NCBI GenBank assembly: GCA_947447465.1
Contig: CANFKE010000035.1
Span: 1-44,029 of the forward strand
DNA from: Chitinophagaceae bacterium
GTDB taxonomy: Bacteria; Bacteroidota; Bacteroidia; Chitinophagales; Chitinophagaceae
Reading direction: 5' to 3'
DNA: 44,029 nucleotides
Part shown: in pieces, positions 39,565-44,029 of the stretch
How the letters are laid out: the number at the start of each line of letters is the position of its first letter
Position numbering within the stretch: position 1 is the first letter of the stretch
The notes under the pieces: generated by a model
Seen by the model: the letters and a program-made list of their open reading frames with translations, nothing else
Databases searched by the model: none
What the model was told of the DNA's origin: nothing
Translations under genes and position numbers: made by a program

Positions 39565-42000
39565 CTAAAACTCTATAATAAATCCTAATGTGGGTATTAC
39601 AACTGCACTGGCATTGTCCAGTAATAGGGGTATGCCATTGCTGCCATCTGCTTTTAGTGGTTTCCCGTCTGTTGTCAGGAAGTCTTTGTTGTCTTCTGTG
39701 CGTTTGAAAGTAAATGTTGGTACCGATGGCTGTTTGCTCGCATACGCATTGGTGATATCCATATACAGGTCAAAACTCCATTTTTTACGGTTCCATTTCT
39801 TATCCAGCCTGATGTCCATCGAGTTAAATGGCTTTAATCTCAGTGCATTGAATTGACTGTAGTCTATAATGCCTGTTCCTAATGTGGTATAGTTGGCTTG
39901 TGATGCGGTCATGTCAAAAGGTGAATATGGTGCACCTCCCTGATAACGGAATTTTACCCCCAGCTCAATATTTCGTTTGAACTTATATCCACCAATGAAT
40001 GAAAGGAGGTTGCCATTGTCCCACGATGCGGCTACATATTGGTTGTTAGCATTGGTAAACTCGCTTTTATACAGTGTGTAGGACAAGATCACGAAGAAAT
40101 TTTTGGTCAATTTTTGTTGAAATTGAAATTCTACGCCATAACTACGTCCCTTCCCTGTTGAGCTGATAGGCTCATTACCTAATACATTGAAGTCTCCGCC
40201 TTTGTTGGCTAGCGATATGCCATCCATTTTTGAGATAGGGTAGTCGCCGTATTGTTTGTAAAATCCTTCAAGTGTTAACCTTGACCCTTGCCATTTTGGC
40301 AATACTTCTACTCCTGCCACATAATGGTTGCTGCTGATGTAGTCTGCGGTCTTATTTACATATTTACCTGTGCTGTCTGTATAGCCAAGTACGGTATAAG
40401 TAGGTATTTTGTAGTATCTGCCAACAGATGCATTCAGTTTTAACTGGTCGGTAATGGTATAGGATGCCGATAGTCTTGGAGACATTTGCTTGGTAATGTT
40501 ATTGCCATCTGTCATGAATGTATTTCCGTCAGTTCTTAGACCCAACGATACATTAAGTTTTGAGTTGAAGAATTTCCCAGCTATCTGCCCGAATACCCCG
40601 TACTTGATGAAATTTATAGCCGTATTTCCGCGAATGATGATTGCCGGTTGAAGTAAATTACCATTGGTATCGGTTACTGCATTTCTGTATTTAAGGTATA
40701 GATCATTTTTATATTCATCATTTTGTACCATAGCGCCATAGCTGTAGCTCCATCTACCATAGAATTTATTAACTTCAAACCTTAGCTTCGTTTCTGCTTC
40801 TACAGAGTGGATCTTTAATGTACGATCTGCCTCAACCGGATTCTGGTTATCCAGGTATTTATCCAATTGATTATTCAGCATATTTCTGCTGAAGGTCAGA
40901 TTCCAGTATCCCTTATCTATCAGTTTCTTCAGTCCGTAACCATTGGTGTAGCTCCATTGTTTGATGAGCGGATTGGAATGAAGTATATATACATTCTCGG
41001 GTGTCAGATTATCAGGCGTCAGGAAGCTGAATTTATCTATTGCACCAATGGCCAGTGTATAGAACGATAGCTTTTTGCTGATCTTGTAATTTACTTTATA
41101 CTGAAAGTCCCAATAAGATGGTTGTATGGGTATTTGTAATGCCTGAAAAAGGAATTGTAGATAAGATCTCCTTGCAGACGCTTGGAATGATAGTTTATCA
41201 TTGATCGGTCCATCAGCCGAATAAGCTAGTTCGGTTGCGCTCAATCGCACATTATGCTGCACTTTGTCGGGATTGGCATCTTTCATCTTTAGTTGTAGTA
41301 CACCCGATAGCGGATTGTCATATTTTGCCGGAAAAGCACTGGTATAAAGGTTTACATCTTGTATGAAGGATATGTTGATGATGCCCGTAGGGCCACCAGC
41401 AGATCCCTGTGTCGCAAAGTGATTGATTACAGGCACTTCTATTCCGTCCAGATAATAGACATTTTCATTGGGTGCGCCACCTCTTATGATAAGGTCATTC
41501 CTGTAACCGCCTACACTGCCTGATGTGCCGCCTACTCCCGGAAACGCCTGTATCACTCGAGATACATCAAAGTTGCCGCCTGGGTTACTTTTGATCTCCT
41601 GTGCCGATAGGTTTTGCAATGATAATGGTGTTTCTGCATTTTTAGCGAACGGATTTCTGCGGATCACGACTTCCTTCAGTGAGGTTACGCTGCTATTGTC
41701 CATCTCTATCAGCAATACCTGCTCATTACCCGATGATACTACTATATTATATAATACCGTAGGCTCGTAACCTATTACCGATGCCTTTATGTTGTAAGAA
41801 TTGGTCGGTATATCCTTTATCGAGAACTTTCCATTACTATCAGATACCGCTCCAAGGGTAGTGCCCTCCAGTAGTATTGTAGCGTCAGCTATTATTGCTT
41901 CTGTCTTCTTATCTTTCACTACACCGCTTATTTTCCCGGTTTGTGCAATTGCCGGTGAAAATAGGATCAATAAGCACAAAGATGTAATTAGCTGTTTCAT
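39565..42000 (-). CDS. TonB-dependent outer-membrane receptor
   Basis: 811 residues with a signal peptide to Gln20 (SPAIAQ). Residues 22-105 form a carboxypeptidase-regulatory-like domain (GKISGVVKDKKTEAIIADAT). The plug domain (about 125-235) has GGYRNDLIIRGGAPNENVYY followed by LDGIEVP, and a 22-stranded-type barrel continues to the terminal Phe (LGFIIEF). There is no SusD partner. Family knowledge: TonB-driven import of chelated metals, cofactors or glycans. Its position at the head of a leftward metal-efflux group suggests a link to metals, but the ligand cannot be read from sequence. A -7 element (TATTTTTG) lies 22 nt upstream. Confidence 0.9.
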   Translation of the reverse strand: MKQLITSLCLLILFSPAIAQTGKISGVVKDKKTEAIIADATILLEGTTLGAVSDSNGKFSIKDIPTNSYNIKASVIGYEPTVLYNIVVSSGNEQVLLIEMDNSSVTSLKEVVIRRNPFAKNAETPLSLQNLSAQEIKSNPGGNFDVSRVIQAFPGVGGTSGSVGGYRNDLIIRGGAPNENVYYLDGIEVPVINHFATQGSAGGPTGIINISFIQDVNLYTSAFPAKYDNPLSGVLQLKMKDANPDKVQHNVRLSATELAYSADGPINDKLSFQASARRSYLQFLFQALQIPIQPSYWDFQYKVNYKISKKLSFYTLAIGAIDKFSFLTPDNLTPENVYILHSNPLIKQWSYTNGYGLKKLIDKGYWNLTFSRNMLNNQLDKYLDNQNPVEADRTLKIHSVEAETKLRFEVNKFYGRWSYSYGAMVQNDEYKNDLYLKYRNAVTDTNGNLLQPAIIIRGNTAINFIKYGVFGQIAGKFFNSKLNVSLGLRTDGNTFMTDGNNITKQMSPRLSASYTITDQLKLNASVGRYYKIPTYTVLGYTDSTGKYVNKTADYISSNHYVAGVEVLPKWQGSRLTLEGFYKQYGDYPISKMDGISLANKGGDFNVLGNEPISSTGKGRSYGVEFQFQQKLTKNFFVILSYTLYKSEFTNANNQYVAASWDNGNLLSFIGGYKFKRNIELGVKFRYQGGAPYSPFDMTASQANYTTLGTGIIDYSQFNALRLKPFNSMDIRLDKKWNRKKWSFDLYMDITNAYASKQPSVPTFTFKRTEDNKDFLTTDGKPLKADGSNGIPLLLDNASAVVIPTLGFIIEF

Positions 42001-42022
42001 TATTGTTGTTTATAAATATCTG

Positions 42023-42030
42023 CAAAAATA
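42023..42030 (-). promoter_or_regulatory. -7 element of TonB receptor gene
   Basis: TATTTTTG on the minus strand, an exact match 22 nt before ATG 42000, with TTGG about 18 bp further upstream. Confidence 0.5.
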
Positions 42031-42195
42031 TAAACAAAATTCAACAAGCCAATTGATAAACAGTTCTTCTTTAAAAATAGCTCCGGCTCCGCCTGCTATG
42101 TGTGGCTTATTTGTTACTATTTATACATTGTGTATTTGTAAAGTCCTTGCTGTTTGCTGAAGTTTAGTAAATAATAATTTATATTAATAATAATG

Positions 42196-42228
42196 TTTTT
42201 TGAAAATAAGAAACTAAACCTATTTTTG
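42196..42228 (+). promoter_or_regulatory. Promoter of GAF histidine kinase
   Basis: TTTTTTG (-33) at 42196-42202, an 18-bp spacer, and TATTTTTG (-7, exact) at 42221-42228, 15 nt before ATG 42244. Confidence 0.6.
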
Positions 42229-42243
42229 TTGACCTGACAACTT

Positions 42244-43437
42244 ATGATTCATCCGTCAATACCTAAGAACGAGATTCAAAGACTTTCTAATCTGAAAGAC
42301 TATATGATCATGGATACCATCCCCGAAAGTGATTTCGATGAGATTACCATGCTCGCCTCTCAGATCTGTAATACCCCTATTTCTTTGGTATCCTTGGTCG
42401 ATGATAAACGCCAATGGTTCAAATCTCATCACGGCCTTTCTGTAAAGGAAACGCCTCGTGATTTTGCCTTTTGTGGTCATGCTATTAATAATCCCGACCA
42501 GCCGTTCATTGTTGCCGATTCCAGGCTGGATAATAGGTTTCACGATAACCCACTGGTCACTGGTACGCCCAATATTATATTCTATGCCGGCATTCCGCTG
42601 CTTACACCTGAAGGCAATGCGCTCGGAACGCTTTGTGTGATCGATAATCAGCCTAAGCAATTGACTGACATGCAGCTCAGGTCCCTCAGTGCACTCAGTC
42701 ACCAGGTAATGTGTCAGTTAGAACTAAGGAGAAAGAATACGCAACTGAGTCTAACTTATCAGGAGTTGATCAATAACTATAACGATATTGAACAGTTCGC
42801 TTCAATTGCTGCGCATGATCTCAGAAGTCCGCTGCATAATATTACTGCCCTAATAGATTACTTTTTAGATGAGAATGCTGCCAGTGTTAGTCCTGATGGG
42901 GTAGTGTACCTCAATCATATCAAGACCTCATCACTGCAGCTTACCAAACTGATCGATGCGATACTGGCATATTCTAAGTCAACTCAGGTGATCATTACGA
43001 GCAAGGAACGTTTTGATCTGTCAGAGTGTATCTCATCTATTATACAGTTATTGAAGCCCTCTGCCAATATTACTATCAACTATCCGCAGGAGGAAACTTA
43101 CATCACCACCTCTAGAATTGCTATTAAACAGGTACTCATGAATCTGATGAATAATGCAATTAAATACAACGATAAACCTGACGCCACTATTGATGTTTCT
43201 TTTTACGAGTCAGATGAGGATTACCATTTCTCTATAAGAGACAATGGTTATGGCATATCTGAAAAGCACCTCGATTCTATTTTCGATCTGTTCAAAACTG
43301 TAAAGAATAATGCTAATAGCGGAACGGGTATCGGTTTGTCTATCGTAAAGAGGCTTGTGAAGAAGTTGCATGGAGATATTACAGTCAACTCTAAAAAGGA
43401 TATCGGAACGGAGTTCAACTTCCACATTAAGAAATAG
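42244..43437 (+). CDS. GAF-domain sensor histidine kinase, soluble
   Basis: 397 residues without signal peptide or membrane helices. A GAF domain occupies about 22-160 (RQWFKSHHGLSVKETPRDFA, FCGHAI, GTLCVIDNQP). A short helix leads to HisKA with phospho-acceptor His191 in IAAHDLRSPLHN. The ATPase domain follows with LMNLMNNAIKYND (N box), DNGYGIS and GTGIGLSIVKRL. There is no receiver and no adjacent regulator gene, so it is an orphan kinase here. The GAF domain would sense a cytosolic small molecule or redox signal; the ligand is unknown. Confidence 0.93.
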   Translation: MIHPSIPKNEIQRLSNLKDYMIMDTIPESDFDEITMLASQICNTPISLVSLVDDKRQWFKSHHGLSVKETPRDFAFCGHAINNPDQPFIVADSRLDNRFHDNPLVTGTPNIIFYAGIPLLTPEGNALGTLCVIDNQPKQLTDMQLRSLSALSHQVMCQLELRRKNTQLSLTYQELINNYNDIEQFASIAAHDLRSPLHNITALIDYFLDENAASVSPDGVVYLNHIKTSSLQLTKLIDAILAYSKSTQVIITSKERFDLSECISSIIQLLKPSANITINYPQEETYITTSRIAIKQVLMNLMNNAIKYNDKPDATIDVSFYESDEDYHFSIRDNGYGISEKHLDSIFDLFKTVKNNANSGTGIGLSIVKRLVKKLHGDITVNSKKDIGTEFNFHIKK

Positions 43438-43632
43438 TCATTATCTGTCCGGGTACCATCCTGTCTTTCAATATATCCTTGACATGAACATTGCCTGTTT
43501 CCGGTTTTTGTTGTCTTAGCCTGTAATGTTGATCATTTAGCTTGTTTTTTCGCTCTTTTCTTGTCAAATCAGATACAAAACGCATAGTTTAAAACATATA
43601 CTTTGTCTGAAAGGTTCTGCAGTGGCTTATCT
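43438..43632. other. Gene-poor spacer after GAF kinase
   Basis: I see no convincing coding frame on either strand, no clear terminator hairpin for the kinase gene, and no RNA gene in this stretch. The repeated promoter modules begin just after it. Confidence 0.5.
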
Positions 43633-43698
43633 TAGTGAAAAAGTGGTTGTGATTTCATAAAATAGTTTTTGTCAGGTGGTTGACAACTCCTACTTTTG
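43633..43698 (+). promoter_or_regulatory. Tandem promoter 1 (putative rRNA operon control region)
   Basis: An upstream TAGTGAAAAAGT (43633-43644) is followed by TTTTTG (-33, 43666-43671), a 19-bp spacer, and TACTTTTG (-7, exact, 43691-43698), then TCCTCCC. An AGTTCTTA element follows at 43747-43754. Confidence 0.65.
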
Positions 43699-43764
43699 TC
43701 CTCCCAACGAAAAAAACAGGAAATGATCTTGTTTAGATCGGCGGGAAGTTCTTACGGTTTCGGG

Positions 43765-43836
43765 TAGTGAAAAAGTAGTGGCAGAAAATAATTTTGAAAT
43801 TAAATTTTGCGGTTTGAGACCAACCACTTACCTTTG
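43765..43836 (+). promoter_or_regulatory. Tandem promoter 2
   Basis: A second TAGTGAAAAAGT (43765-43776) precedes TTTTG (-33, 43805-43809), a 19-bp spacer, and TACCTTTG (-7, 43829-43836), then CACTCC. AGTTCTTT follows at 43865-43872. Confidence 0.7.
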
Positions 43837-43925
43837 CACTCCCTTAGCAAAGGGGCAAACAAAAAGTTCTTTCGATACGGTTATAAAAGGCAACAAAAGA
43901 ATAACGAAAAAACTTTCAAAATTTA

Positions 43926-43957
43926 TTTTGCTGTTTGAAACAAACCACCTACCTTTG
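43926..43957 (+). promoter_or_regulatory. Tandem promoter 3
   Basis: TTTTG (-33, 43926-43930), a 19-bp spacer, and TACCTTTG (-7, 43950-43957), then CACTCC. It is closely similar to promoter 2 over about 35 bp, showing local duplication. Confidence 0.7.
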
Positions 43958-43987
43958 CACTCCGCAAAACGGGAAACGAAAGCACAC

Positions 43988-43999
43988 AGTTCTTAACAA
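43988..43999 (+). promoter_or_regulatory. boxA-like element in leader
   Basis: AGTTCTTAACAA resembles the boxA antitermination signal of rRNA leaders (Escherichia coli TGCTCTTTAACA). It is the third copy of an AGTTCTT motif, each copy lying downstream of one of the three promoters. Confidence 0.5.
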
Positions 44000-44029
44000 A
44001 CAGAGTACAGAAGTTAAAGGCTTCACGAG

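Noticed and set aside
43778..43996. Open frame of 72 codons at the right edge
   Set aside because: It lies across promoters 2 and 3 and two repeated leader motifs; its sequence is explained by the tandem duplication and no protein family is recognisable.
1..44029. CRISPR arrays, insertion sequences, or a defence cluster
   Set aside because: I saw no regularly spaced repeats with spacers, no transposase gene with terminal repeats, and no recognisable defence genes. The only mobile signature is the integrase at the left edge.

Overview
The window looks like chromosome of a member of the Bacteroidota, most likely near the Chitinophagaceae/Sphingobacteriia. The evidence is the gene content: a T9SS C-terminal sorting domain, BatD/BatE, an Omp28-type lipoprotein, a TonB-dependent receptor with an N-terminal carboxypeptidase-regulatory-like domain, BshC, and a Bacteroidota-style tyrosine recombinase. 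In addition, exact or near-exact TAnnTTTG (-7) promoter elements sit in front of many genes. Genes are mostly ordinary chromosomal ones. The only clear sign of mobile DNA is at the left edge.

Left edge (1-1373): the 5' part of a leftward tyrosine recombinase gene runs off the window. It lies just 3' of a leftward tRNA-Ser(GGA) gene, separated by about 240 bp rich in short direct and inverted repeats. This is the layout of an island integrated at a tRNA 3' end, with the island body outside the window to the left.

Core region (1.5-17.7 kb): a PepD dipeptidase is followed by a leftward group batD-batE-polysaccharide deacetylase-tatD, and then by an SDR gene. Next come a secreted SGNH hydrolase, an Omp28-like lipoprotein and a secreted protein with a long Lys/Asp/Glu tail. 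Housekeeping genes follow (dcd, rnhA, dapF, bshC), then a polytopic membrane protein.

Envelope and signalling region (17.9-33.4 kb): two tandem paralogous outer-membrane beta-barrel proteins and a 46-residue lipoprotein divergent from mpl. Then come a DnaQ-type exonuclease, a polyprenyl-phosphate mannose synthase, a soluble TPR hybrid histidine kinase, and a stand-alone receiver with a C-terminal membrane helix. The region ends with a double-PDZ periplasmic protein, a GT22-type mannosyltransferase, a T9SS cargo protein and an M1 metallopeptidase.

Metal efflux region (33.4-42.0 kb, leftward): a TonB-dependent receptor, a small His/Asp-rich protein, a CzcA-type RND pump fused in frame to a TolC-like outer-membrane factor, and the periplasmic adaptor lipoprotein. 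Together the fused pump/outer-membrane factor and the adaptor would supply a complete tripartite divalent-metal exporter from two genes.

Right edge (42.2-44.0 kb): a GAF histidine kinase is followed by about 590 bp without a protein gene. That stretch holds three tandem promoters with identical 19-bp spacers, each followed by an AGTTCTT element. This looks like the control region of an rRNA operon beginning just past the window.
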